Virus record (IMG/VR): IMGVR_UViG_3300042291_000585
Span: 1-46,685 of that record
DNA: 46,685 bases
Direction: 5' to 3' (one strand)
Source: a virus
Shown: positions 31,830-38,187 of the stretch, in pieces
Numbering within the stretch: position 1 is the stretch's first letter
How the letters are laid out: every line of letters begins with the position of its first letter
Notes under the pieces: generated by a model
Seen by the model: the letters and a program-made list of their open reading frames with translations, nothing else
Database searches by the model: none
What the model was told of the DNA's origin: nothing
Made by a program: the position numbers and the translations under genes

Positions 31830-32314
31830 GGCGTGGGGTGGATGCGGGATGCGTTGCGACTGATGGCCGCAGAATGCAGGACCATCTCGTCCAGCGGGAA
31901 CCGCCAGCGAATCGTGTCTGCCACCACCTTGGACACCTCGTCAAAGGACAGCCCCAGACGGCGACCGTGTCTGTCTCGGAACGACACCCACGCCTGTCCT
32001 GCCAGATAGCACGGACCACAGGCATATTCGTCTGTCCCGTGGCCGAACCTGTCTGACAGGAAGTTCTTGGCGATGCGGACGGAGTTGACCTCCACGCCCA
32101 TCGTCATGGGCTCAAACCAGACATTGCTCGGTCTGGAGACTGTGTCTTCAAAGTGGTCGATGAAGGTCCTGTCTTCGCCGTCATCACCAAGCAGGATATA
32201 GGTCGCTGTGCCGAAGTTGTTGTCTGGCTTGGGCACGACCTTCATGTGGAAGGATACGATGGCGTCCGTGTTGAGCCTGTCTGTGAACAGGTGCTCTCTG
32301 TATTCGATGGCCAT
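31826..32314 (-). CDS. Unknown protein (162 residues)
   Basis: Beta-rich N-terminal half (AIVSFHMKVVP; TATYILLGDDGEDRTF), a CGPC pair near the middle that could bind a metal or be redox-active, and a helical C-terminus. No family recognised. ATG 32314 follows the previous stop by seven bases; a longer frame to 32458 runs into the neighbour in another frame. Near the distal end of the leftward operon. Confidence 0.6.
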   Translation of the reverse strand: MAIEYREHLFTDRLNTDAIVSFHMKVVPKPDNNFGTATYILLGDDGEDRTFIDHFEDTVSRPSNVWFEPMTMGVEVNSVRIAKNFLSDRFGHGTDEYACGPCYLAGQAWVSFRDRHGRRLGLSFDEVSKVVADTIRWRFPLDEMVLHSAAISRNASRIHPTP

Positions 32315-32321
32315 GTCTGTC

Positions 32322-32537
32322 TTAGAGTTGGCCGACCCACGAGTCGATGAACTTTTCGGCGTCCGCCTTGTGGACGAACTTGTGCTCGACCGTCTGCTCG
32401 GCCTTGCCTGTCTGATTGTCGTAGACTTCTTCCCGCACGACCCACATGCCGTCCTCATGGAGAGGGAGCATGTCTATCTGCGTGACGAGGATGACGGCCC
32501 GCTTGTTGCCTTTACGGTTTCGGTTGTTGTGCTTCAT
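32322..32537 (-). CDS. Small unknown protein downstream of a hammerhead ribozyme (71 residues)
   Basis: A basic Asn/Arg start (MKHNNRNRKGNKRAVILVTQ) is followed by a possible small beta domain and FVHKADAEKFIDSW, a pattern seen in short phage proteins that follow a two-strand and helix layout. The start codon lies 51 bases after the end of the ribozyme at 32589-32660, so ribozyme cutting would leave this gene and its followers on an RNA with a short processed leader. Confidence 0.58.
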   Translation of the reverse strand: MKHNNRNRKGNKRAVILVTQIDMLPLHEDGMWVVREEVYDNQTGKAEQTVEHKFVHKADAEKFIDSWVGQL

Positions 32538-32588
32538 GTCTGTCTGGTTGTTTGGTTTTTGGTTGGGGGTGAAAGTTGTCTCTGCGAG

Positions 32589-32660
32589 GGACTCGTCAGT
32601 CTGGGCATTACCCAGATACAGACAAACGCACCATGCCTGTTGCGTCTGTCTGTTTCGTCC
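32589..32660 (-). ncRNA. Type II hammerhead ribozyme 2
   Basis: On the minus strand, in order: GGAC (stem II); G-A-A core; stem III of 13 bp from A32653, including one G-U pair, with loop 32631-32640; U then A as the cleavage position 17; stem I TCTGGG/CCCAGA with loop TAATG; core CTGACGA (the CUGANGA box, N7 = C); and GTCC closing stem II. All invariant hammerhead nucleotides are present, with a GUA cleavage triplet. Predicted cut: between minus-strand bases 32617 and 32616. It starts 10 bases after a stop codon and lies in a 133-base spacer. Confidence 0.88.
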
Positions 32661-32670
32661 TGTCTGGTTC

Positions 32671-33162
32671 TTAGTTGAACCGAGAGCCCGAACTGAAGGG
32701 GTCGATGTCATCGTCCTTCTTCTTCTTGCCTTCGGGCGGTTTGACAATCTTGGTGTGCGGGGTCGCAGAGAAGAACTCATCGATGAAGCCCTTCGTGTCT
32801 TGCTGGAACCGTTCGATGTGCGTGGCCGTCACCGACTCCACGGACATACCCTTGGCCTCACAGCCCTCGCAGATTTTCTGGTCGTGCATGGTCAGTTCGG
32901 AACCGACCTTGCAGACAGTCTTGCTGATAAGGACCATGCCACGCTTCATCAACTGAAGTTCCTTCAGGGCCTCGTCCACCTTGCCGTCCTGCAGGAGGTC
33001 CTCAATCTTCTTGATGTCCTCAGACATGGACCCAGCGGTGACCGCCGCAATGACGGTCGCTTGGGTGATGTGTCCGAGGAAGTTCAGGAATTCCTGAGCC
33101 TCCATGGCGATGTGGTGACCGTTCGGGTCGAAGCCACCGTTCTGGTTCTGGTTGTTCGTCAT
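32671..33162 (-). CDS. Unknown protein with Cys motif and acidic tail (163 residues)
   Basis: Asn/Gln-rich start, helical middle (IKKIEDLLQDGKVDEALKE), a CEGC pair (in KICEGCEAKG) and a Lys-then-Asp-rich tail ending DPFSSGSRFN. No family recognised. The leader AATACGAACATG matches other starts in this operon. The opposite strand has a 294-codon open frame that I treat as a shadow. Ribozyme 2 follows its stop. Confidence 0.62.
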   Translation of the reverse strand: MTNNQNQNGGFDPNGHHIAMEAQEFLNFLGHITQATVIAAVTAGSMSEDIKKIEDLLQDGKVDEALKELQLMKRGMVLISKTVCKVGSELTMHDQKICEGCEAKGMSVESVTATHIERFQQDTKGFIDEFFSATPHTKIVKPPEGKKKKDDDIDPFSSGSRFN

Positions 33163-33169
33163 GTTCGTA

Positions 33170-33556
33170 TTATTTGGTATCTTGGTTGTTGTTGGGGGGA
33201 AGGGGTTTCTCAGACAGGAAGTTGTCTTCGCCAGACATCCTCATGGACGAGTAGAAGACAGACAGGGAACGGAGGATGCCGAAGTCCCATCGCTGGATGG
33301 CCTCGATGCCGTCTCCCTTCTTGTCCTTGATTTCGTCGTAGACCGTTCGACAGACGGAGGCGACGACAGCGGAGGCGACACCTTGGTCGGCCTCCAGAGC
33401 CATCTCCTGAAACTTACGGTGGGCCTCCTTGTAGGCATCGCTCGCCTTGGAGGTGTAGGGCGTCCTGCCTTCATCACGCTCGACCATGTAGTCGTGCAGG
33501 AGATGACGGAACGCTTTGGTGAGGGCCGTGGGCCGCTGTGCTGGGTTTTTGCTCAT
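33170..33556 (-). CDS. Unknown helical protein (128 residues)
   Basis: Mostly helical and charged (LTKAFRHLLHDYMVERDE; SDAYKEAHRKFQEMALEA), ending Pro/Asn-rich. ATG 33556 (MSKNPAQRP) is preferred; an ATG at 33610 would place the start inside the promoter-like stem-loop. The stop lies seven bases before the next gene. No family recognised. Confidence 0.58.
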   Translation of the reverse strand: MSKNPAQRPTALTKAFRHLLHDYMVERDEGRTPYTSKASDAYKEAHRKFQEMALEADQGVASAVVASVCRTVYDEIKDKKGDGIEAIQRWDFGILRSLSVFYSSMRMSGEDNFLSEKPLPPNNNQDTK

Positions 33557-33576
33557 TGGGGGGAAAGTGGTATCGA

Positions 33577-33615
33577 GCAACATGCCTACAATTATTAGGC
33601 TGTCAAGCATGTTGC
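33577..33615 (-). promoter_or_regulatory. Promoter-like stem-loop, copy 1
   Basis: GCAACATGC (33577-33585) pairs with GCATGTTGC (33607-33615) around a 21-base loop. Read leftward the loop contains TTGACA, eight variable bases and ATTGTAG, continuing into GGCAT in the stem. Copy 2 at 36350-36388 has the same loop length and conserved words but a different paired stem. The TTGACA suggests a -35 box for a leftward promoter serving 33556 and downstream genes; the -10 is unclear. Confidence 0.6.
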
Positions 33616-33627
33616 CCGATTTTGTTT

Positions 33628-33987
33628 TTAGTAGTCTTCCTTTCGCATGATGGTCGTGACGGAACGGTCGTGCTCCGTGATGACATAGTAACCTTCTCCG
33701 TCAAGGGTCCAAGCAGACAGGATGCGACCGCCATTCTTCATGGCCATGTCGTTCGTCTGTCTGTCTTCGTCTCCGAGGGTGTTCCCCCAGACGGTCGCAT
33801 TCTGAGCGAAGCCCAGATGCAGACAGACCTTGTCGCCAAGGGCTTCATGGGCCCTAGCGGTGATGGCGAGGTCGCCCAGCGGAAGCCTGTCTTCCAACTT
33901 GGGGACCTCGTTCTTGGTTTTGAAGTCCGCCATGCAGACAGACATAATGGTTCCGATGAGGAACATTTCTTTTTCGGGGGTGGGCAT
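33628..33987 (-). CDS. Unknown protein (119 residues)
   Basis: Alternating helix and strand character (LPLGDLAITARAHEAL; KVCLHLGFAQNATVWG), ending in a beta-rich part (GYYVITEHDRSVTTIMRKED). No family recognised. Its upstream leader carries the CACCCACCCAGA element shared by several genes of this operon. Confidence 0.56.
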   Translation of the reverse strand: MPTPEKEMFLIGTIMSVCMADFKTKNEVPKLEDRLPLGDLAITARAHEALGDKVCLHLGFAQNATVWGNTLGDEDRQTNDMAMKNGGRILSAWTLDGEGYYVITEHDRSVTTIMRKEDY

Positions 33988-34023
33988 AGGTATGTTTTTC
34001 TGGGTGGGTGAGAGTTGTCTGTC

Positions 34024-34407
34024 TTACGGCATGTAGCCTCCGCCGTTGAGGTATTCGCCGTCTTCGTTCCTGTCTGGCAAATCACGGCCAGACGGATTCG
34101 CAGACTCGATGCTGTCATGGAGGTCCATCTCCTCGTCATGGGTCATGGGCTCCATCTCCTCATCGAGGTCGTGCTTGATGTCTGCCTTCTCCTGAATGGC
34201 CTCCAGACGGAAGGCGTGGCGACGCTCGATGACGAGGTCCACGACCTTGTTCTCCAAGACACCCCACTCGGCCTTGAGGGCCAAGTAGGTGGTCTTGTCT
34301 GCGGGGTTGCTGGACATGGCGAGAATCTGGGCCTTACGCTTGAGCGTTTCGACCTTCTCGTGGATGGCGATGATTTCGCTCGTGATGGCTTCGGGGGACT
34401 TGGTCAT
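34024..34407 (-). CDS. Unknown acidic coiled-coil protein (127 residues)
   Basis: The N-terminal ~85 residues are one or two long helices (ITSEIIAIHEKVETLKRKA; ENKVVDLVIERRHAFRLEA), then an acidic segment rich in Glu, Asp and His, and a Gly-rich end. The leader AAAATACGAACATG is shared with other genes here. No family recognised. Confidence 0.58.
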   Translation of the reverse strand: MTKSPEAITSEIIAIHEKVETLKRKAQILAMSSNPADKTTYLALKAEWGVLENKVVDLVIERRHAFRLEAIQEKADIKHDLDEEMEPMTHDEEMDLHDSIESANPSGRDLPDRNEDGEYLNGGGYMP

Positions 34408-34434
34408 GTTCGTATTTTATTTTTGGGGTGAAGG

Positions 34435-34677
34435 TTAGTTGGTTTCGTTGGGCGTCTTGTCAGACAGGAACTCGGCGTGGGCCTTGGCCTTGTCTGCGAT
34501 GGCGGTCCAGATGCGGAGCATCGTCCCGTTGTCATAACGGGCTTGGTCGTAGGGGCCTTGGCCCCAAGAGCCACGACCCCAAGCGAGGAAGTCGGTGGCC
34601 TTCTTGTCTACCCACTCTTGCGAGGGGGTAGGGGGCGGAGGGAGGGGAATGCCGTTCATGTCTGTCTGTTGGCTCAT
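34435..34677 (-). CDS. Small unknown protein (80 residues)
   Basis: A Pro-rich start (IPLPPPPTPSQEW) is followed by an aromatic, Gly-rich stretch (FLAWGRGSWGQGPYDQARY) and a helix (RIWTAIADKAKAHAEFL). No family recognised; closely packed between neighbours with the shared C-rich leader. Confidence 0.52.
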   Translation of the reverse strand: MSQQTDMNGIPLPPPPTPSQEWVDKKATDFLAWGRGSWGQGPYDQARYDNGTMLRIWTAIADKAKAHAEFLSDKTPNETN

Positions 34678-34704
34678 GGTGTGTGTCTGGGTTGGGGGTG
34701 AAGA

Positions 34705-35121
34705 TTATTTCTTGGCAGAGGTGTCTGGGGTGACGGTTCGGATGGGCCTGTCTTCGGTGAGCGAGGCGACCTTGTCTGCGAGGCGTTCGCTGTAGAGGGG
34801 TTGAACCAAGTCCTTAGACAGACGGTTCATTCGACCCCTCATGACAGACATGACCCAGCCAGCGTCTTCCATGTTCTTGAGCACTCGCTCGTAGTCTCGG
34901 CTTTCGAGTTGCTGTCTGACGATGGCGAGATTGTCGTGGACTCGGTTCATGTCCCTCTGCATGGCGAGCATGTAGTTGACGCAGGAATCGATGAGGTGCT
35001 TCCTGTCTGCGACATCGTCTCGCATGACAGACAAGGCTTTCGCCTTGAACTCGTGGACAGCCTCGGCCTGTCTGGCGAACAGGTCGGGCTGGGTGTGGTT
35101 GGTCTGGATGGGTTCGCTCAT
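34705..35121 (-). CDS. Unknown helical protein (138 residues)
   Basis: Almost entirely helical and charged (ARQAEAVHEFKAKALSV; RVHDNLAIVRQQLESRDYE), ending with a polar tail. No family recognised. The leader carries two copies of CCAGACACAACC, and CACCCACCCAGACA follows the previous stop. Confidence 0.56.
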   Translation of the reverse strand: MSEPIQTNHTQPDLFARQAEAVHEFKAKALSVMRDDVADRKHLIDSCVNYMLAMQRDMNRVHDNLAIVRQQLESRDYERVLKNMEDAGWVMSVMRGRMNRLSKDLVQPLYSERLADKVASLTEDRPIRTVTPDTSAKK

Positions 35122-35155
35122 GGTTGTGTCTGGTTGGTTGTGTCTGGGTGGGTGA

Positions 35156-35524
35156 TTAGTTGGAAGTGAAGGTGAAGTGGTGGCACATGTCTGCGACCTC
35201 CTGCATGTTCATGTGGGGGGCTTTGTCTGAGCCGTCTGCGGTCGAGCCCAAGACAAGGCCCTTGCCGTAGATGGGATAGTTGCCGTTCAGATACATCAGG
35301 GTGTTCTCCTTGATGAGAGCACCTTCGTCATCGACATACATGACATCTCCGTAGGTGTTCAGACGGACCAAGGTGAAGGTCCCGCCTTCGATGCCGAGGT
35401 GCTTGTGGATGTCGGTGAAGTCTCCCACGGTCACAGGGGTGACCTTGAGATTCTTCCCGACCGTGGTGGTCACGACCTCCACGAGGAAGGCGGGGGTGGA
35501 CTTGGGCTTTTGGGCTTTGGGCAT
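35156..35524 (-). CDS. DUF3846-like protein (122 residues)
   Basis: The segment HLGIEGGTFTLVRLN, then VMYVDDEGALIKEN and LNGNYPIYGKGLVLG follows the DUF3846 pattern (Gly-rich strand, acidic Asp-Glu-Gly turn, Asn-rich loop, final strand), a small domain found in phage and plasmid accessory regions, sometimes with anti-restriction ArdC-type genes. Function unknown. The leader AAAATACCAACATG matches that of the DUF7192-like gene. Confidence 0.6.
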   Translation of the reverse strand: MPKAQKPKSTPAFLVEVVTTTVGKNLKVTPVTVGDFTDIHKHLGIEGGTFTLVRLNTYGDVMYVDDEGALIKENTLMYLNGNYPIYGKGLVLGSTADGSDKAPHMNMQEVADMCHHFTFTSN

Positions 35525-35561
35525 GTTGGTATTTTTTGGGTTTGTCTGGGTGGGTGAAAAG

Positions 35562-35762
35562 TTAGTCGATTTCGATGTTCACGAACTCTTGGATGATGAC
35601 GAGCATGCCGTCATAGTCGGTTCCGTCAGACATCGCTGTCTTGACCTTCGCCTTGAACAGGTCGAGCGAGGTCGGACGATTTCGGAGGGCCGCTTGGGCC
35701 ATGCCGATGATGGCAAAAATATTGCCGTCTGGGTTGTGGATGGTGGGCTTGATGGTGGGCAT
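35562..35762 (-). CDS. Small unknown protein (66 residues)
   Basis: One compact chain: IFAIIGMAQAALRNRP, then LFKAKVKTAMSDGTDYDGML and a beta-like end (VIIQEFVNIEID). No family recognised. ATG 35762 is used; longer frames read through the large hairpin and are rejected. Confidence 0.55.
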   Translation of the reverse strand: MPTIKPTIHNPDGNIFAIIGMAQAALRNRPTSLDLFKAKVKTAMSDGTDYDGMLVIIQEFVNIEID

Positions 35763-35795
35763 ATATGTGGGGGTGTCTGGGTGGGTGAGAGTGGA

Positions 35796-35866
35796 TGCCT
35801 TGTCTGTCTGGGTTCGCCTGTTCAATGAGGTATGGTCGGGAACATGAACCTCAGACAGACAAGGCA
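35796..35866. other. Large 71-nt hairpin in an operon spacer
   Basis: TGCCTTGTCTGTCTG (35796-35810) pairs perfectly with 35852-35866; inside, GGTTC (35811-35815) pairs with GAACC (35846-35850), and TGTTC (35819-35823) with GAACA (35840-35844), leaving a 16-base apical loop (35824-35839). One-base and three-base bulges separate the helices. About 25 bp in all. No T run follows on either strand, so it is not a simple terminator. It lies between the stop at 35873 and the leader of the next gene; it may be a stable RNA or a processing site. Confidence 0.85.
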
Positions 35867-35872
35867 AGGGGG

Positions 35873-36313
35873 TTAGATGCTGTCTTCGATGTGGGTGAAG
35901 AAGGTCACGAATTCGGGCTGGCTGACGAGCCATTCGGCATTCTGGAGATTCAGACGGGCTTCCTCCAGACGAGCCATGACATGGACATAGTCCACGAACT
36001 TGATGTCTTCGCTAGGCACGCCGTCCACAGGAGACTTCGTCTCAAGCCAGCGGTCGAGGTTTTCAGACAGCGTGGTCAGATGGCCTTCGGCCTGTCCGAT
36101 GTCGTCAAGGGCTCGTTCGATGTCTGCAAGGGGGCCAGCATTACGCTTGCTCCACTTGCCCAGCGTGTCGGGCTTCTTGATGTGCTTGGGATTTTCGAGG
36201 TAGGTTTCCACGCTGGCCTCGATGTGGGACAGGCGATTCGTGACCTCGTTGTGCAGTTCGTCCAGAGCGATGAGATTCTGGATGACGATGCCGTATTGCG
36301 GTGCGGATTTCAT
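35873..36313 (-). CDS. Unknown helical protein (146 residues)
   Basis: Nearly all helix (VIQNLIALDELHNEVTNRL; DIERALDDIGQAEGHLTTLS; HVMARLEEARLNLQNAEWL), like a coiled-coil bundle. No family recognised. It is the first gene after promoter-like stem-loop copy 2. Confidence 0.57.
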   Translation of the reverse strand: MKSAPQYGIVIQNLIALDELHNEVTNRLSHIEASVETYLENPKHIKKPDTLGKWSKRNAGPLADIERALDDIGQAEGHLTTLSENLDRWLETKSPVDGVPSEDIKFVDYVHVMARLEEARLNLQNAEWLVSQPEFVTFFTHIEDSI

Positions 36314-36349
36314 TGGTTTTTTTGTGGGTTGGGAGGTGATGCTCGATTG

Positions 36350-36388
36350 GAAAGATGCCTACAATTTGTCGATTGTCAAGCACCTTTC
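36350..36388 (-). promoter_or_regulatory. Promoter-like stem-loop, copy 2
   Basis: GAAAG-A-TGC (36350-36358) faces GCA-C-CTTTC (36380-36388), with one mismatch, around a 21-base loop. Read leftward the loop has TTGACA, eight variable bases and ATTGTAG, as in copy 1. Stem bases differ between copies while pairing is kept, so the fold itself appears conserved. It is 37 bases upstream of the gene starting at 36313. Confidence 0.58.
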
Positions 36389-36450
36389 TTTCTCATGCGT
36401 ATTGTGCCTAGGTTATGTATGGGCAGGTGGGTGGGGTTGGGTGGGTGGGC

Positions 36451-37125
36451 TCAGACGCCCTTGCGATTGCCACGCTCGTAGATGGCGGTGGGCGGACACA
36501 TTCCCACAAGACACCAGAGTTCGTGTCTGAGTTTGGTCAGGTCATTGTGCTCGCCCACGATTGGGACGATGACGAAGTGCTTCCACATGTCTTTGTCCAG
36601 ACAGTCGGCGGCCTTGATGACAGCAGACAGGTCATTCGGGTCTGTCTGTCCAAGCGGGGTTCCGCTGATGCTGTGTCTGGGCATCTGTCCGATGCCTTTG
36701 ACACGGTTCGGGTAGTGCGTGATTTCGTGAATGAGCGAGGCGATGTGATTCTGGACAGACAGACAGAATCCATTCGGATTCGTCTCGCAGACATACCGTT
36801 CGTAGCCAACGCCATTGTCTGCATGAGGCCCGTGGTCTGGGCCGACAGACATGGTCAGGTCTGCAATTTTCTTTTCCGTCTGGGCCACGAGTTCAGCCAG
36901 ACGACCGACCTGCAAAGGGCTCAAGCCCTTTGTGCTCAGGGACATCAGGGCCTTCCTGTTCAGTTCCAGCGTTTCGATTTCAGACAGCACCACTTGGTGC
37001 TGTGTCTGGGCGGGTTCGGGCTTGGCCATCACGAAGACATGCCTTCCATCAGGGATGCCGTTGGCATCGGTGAGCATGACTTTCTTCTGAACCAGACCGT
37101 TCGGGATTTGGGGGTGTTTTTTCAT
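36451..37125 (-). CDS. Unknown protein downstream of a hammerhead ribozyme (224 residues)
   Basis: N-terminal beta-rich part (VMLTDANGIPDGRHVFVMA), a helical middle (LSEIETLELNRKALMSL; RLAELVAQTEKKIADL) and a C-terminal part with HEITH (133-137), which fits the HExxH zinc motif but without other support. No family recognised. ATG 37125 lies 19 bases after the ribozyme. The coding sequence contains several perfect hairpins (36913-36932 and 36984-37003, 9 bp each), continuing the ladder of the two upstream genes. Confidence 0.6.
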   Translation of the reverse strand: MKKHPQIPNGLVQKKVMLTDANGIPDGRHVFVMAKPEPAQTQHQVVLSEIETLELNRKALMSLSTKGLSPLQVGRLAELVAQTEKKIADLTMSVGPDHGPHADNGVGYERYVCETNPNGFCLSVQNHIASLIHEITHYPNRVKGIGQMPRHSISGTPLGQTDPNDLSAVIKAADCLDKDMWKHFVIVPIVGEHNDLTKLRHELWCLVGMCPPTAIYERGNRKGV

Positions 37126-37144
37126 GGTGGGAAAGTTGTCTGAT

Positions 37145-37204
37145 GGACTCATCAGTTGCGGTTTCACCGCAAGACAGACACCCCGAAGGGTGTCTGTTTC
37201 GTCC
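37145..37204 (-). ncRNA. Type II hammerhead ribozyme 1
   Basis: On the minus strand, in order: GGAC (37204-37201, stem II); G-A-A core; stem III ACAGACACCC/GGGTGTCTGT, 10 perfect bp closed by TTCG; C at position 17 (GUC triplet); stem I TTGCGGT/ACCGCAA with loop GAA; core CTGATGA (37155-37149); GTCC (37148-37145) closing stem II. Every invariant hammerhead nucleotide is present, with stem II open to the flanks (type II). Predicted cut: between 37173 and 37172. GGAC begins directly after the TAA stop of the upstream gene; the next ATG is 19 bases beyond. Confidence 0.93.
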
Positions 37205-38170
37205 TTACATGTTGCTCAGGTCACCGAAGTCCAAGGCGAAGCCGTTCGTCTTGAAGATTTCAGACAGAGTCTGAAGTGCTCCCTTGGGGGTGCCGTAGTA
37301 ACCGTCTCTTGCCAGAGGCAAGTAGATGGTGCCTTCAGACAACTTGTCCGTAGGACCCCGACAGGTCGAACCGTAGTCACCATCAAGGATGTCTCGGACA
37401 GACCCCGAAGGGGTCTTGAAATTCCACAGACATTCTCGTCCCGAGAAGAACAGGCGTCGGAAGGTCGCAGGATGAGCCAACCAGACAGCCATGGTATTCA
37501 GGTCAAGAGGTGCACCAGCCCACTTGATTAAGACACGCTGACAGATTGGTTCACCGTGGGAAGTTGCGGCCGATTCGGCCCAGACCTCACATTGCTTTCC
37601 AGACCGTTCAATGGCTTGAATTGCGGCCACGATTCCAGCACCTCGATTGAACAGATACTCTGCAGAGTATCCAGCAGTAGCACCGACAGGAACCACCAAC
37701 TTGATGACCTTGGCTCCGCCAATGCTGTCTTCCTCGGGGTCCACATCGTAGTGGTCAGGAGCACCAGAGCAGAAAGTTGCTACGCAAAGCGAACCTCCAG
37801 CAATGTCGCTGTCTGGGATTCTTCCGAAGGAAGCGGTCGAAGGGAAGGTCGCTTGGGCGGTCTTTAGACCGTCAACGCCAGCCTTCCAACCTTCCACCAG
37901 AATCTTCTGGTGGCCTTCCCAACCCGTATTCAAGTCCCAAGACTTGGAAGGGCTGTTGGTTCGGGAGTGGCGACTGTGACCTGTTGCCATACCGTCGAAG
38001 ACGGTCTGGAAGTTCAGGTATTTTTCGATGCTGTCTGCTTCCAGCATGACGAAATTCGACGAAGTCGAACCGCTGTCGAACTGAGAGGTCAGACGGACAC
38101 CTTCAGACAGACTGACAGTCTGTCGTTCCTTGGGAAGGACCATGAGGTCCTTGAGTTTGTCGTTAGACAT
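37205..38170 (-). CDS. DUF7192-like partner of the MoxR ATPase
   Basis: 321 residues. Recognisable pieces: SWDLNTGWEGHQKILVEG (the W-G...GW pattern of DUF7192), a central KVIKLVVPVGATAGYSAEYL followed by NRGAGIVAAIQAIERSG and QCEVWAES, resembling a VWA-like or DUF7192 core with a strand, an Arg-Gly loop and a helix. Such proteins pair with MoxR/CobS-type AAA+ ATPases in phages; the biochemical role is unknown, perhaps a chaperone-like complex. About twenty perfect hairpins lie inside the coding sequence. Leader AAAATACCAACATG; its stop abuts ribozyme 1. Confidence 0.68.
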   Translation of the reverse strand: MSNDKLKDLMVLPKERQTVSLSEGVRLTSQFDSGSTSSNFVMLEADSIEKYLNFQTVFDGMATGHSRHSRTNSPSKSWDLNTGWEGHQKILVEGWKAGVDGLKTAQATFPSTASFGRIPDSDIAGGSLCVATFCSGAPDHYDVDPEEDSIGGAKVIKLVVPVGATAGYSAEYLFNRGAGIVAAIQAIERSGKQCEVWAESAATSHGEPICQRVLIKWAGAPLDLNTMAVWLAHPATFRRLFFSGRECLWNFKTPSGSVRDILDGDYGSTCRGPTDKLSEGTIYLPLARDGYYGTPKGALQTLSEIFKTNGFALDFGDLSNM

Positions 38171-38187
38171 GTTGGTATTTTGGGTTT

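Noticed and set aside
32446-33330. 294-codon rightward frame in the leftward operon
   Set aside because: It crosses two leftward genes and ribozyme 2; the leftward genes have better starts, packing and leaders.
36451-37125. Metallopeptidase call from HEITH at residues 133-137
   Set aside because: A lone HExxH with no third ligand or family context is too weak; it is only noted in the gene entry.
37174-37197. 10-bp hairpin with TTCG loop as a terminator
   Set aside because: No T run follows on the transcribed strand, and it fits exactly as stem III of the hammerhead.
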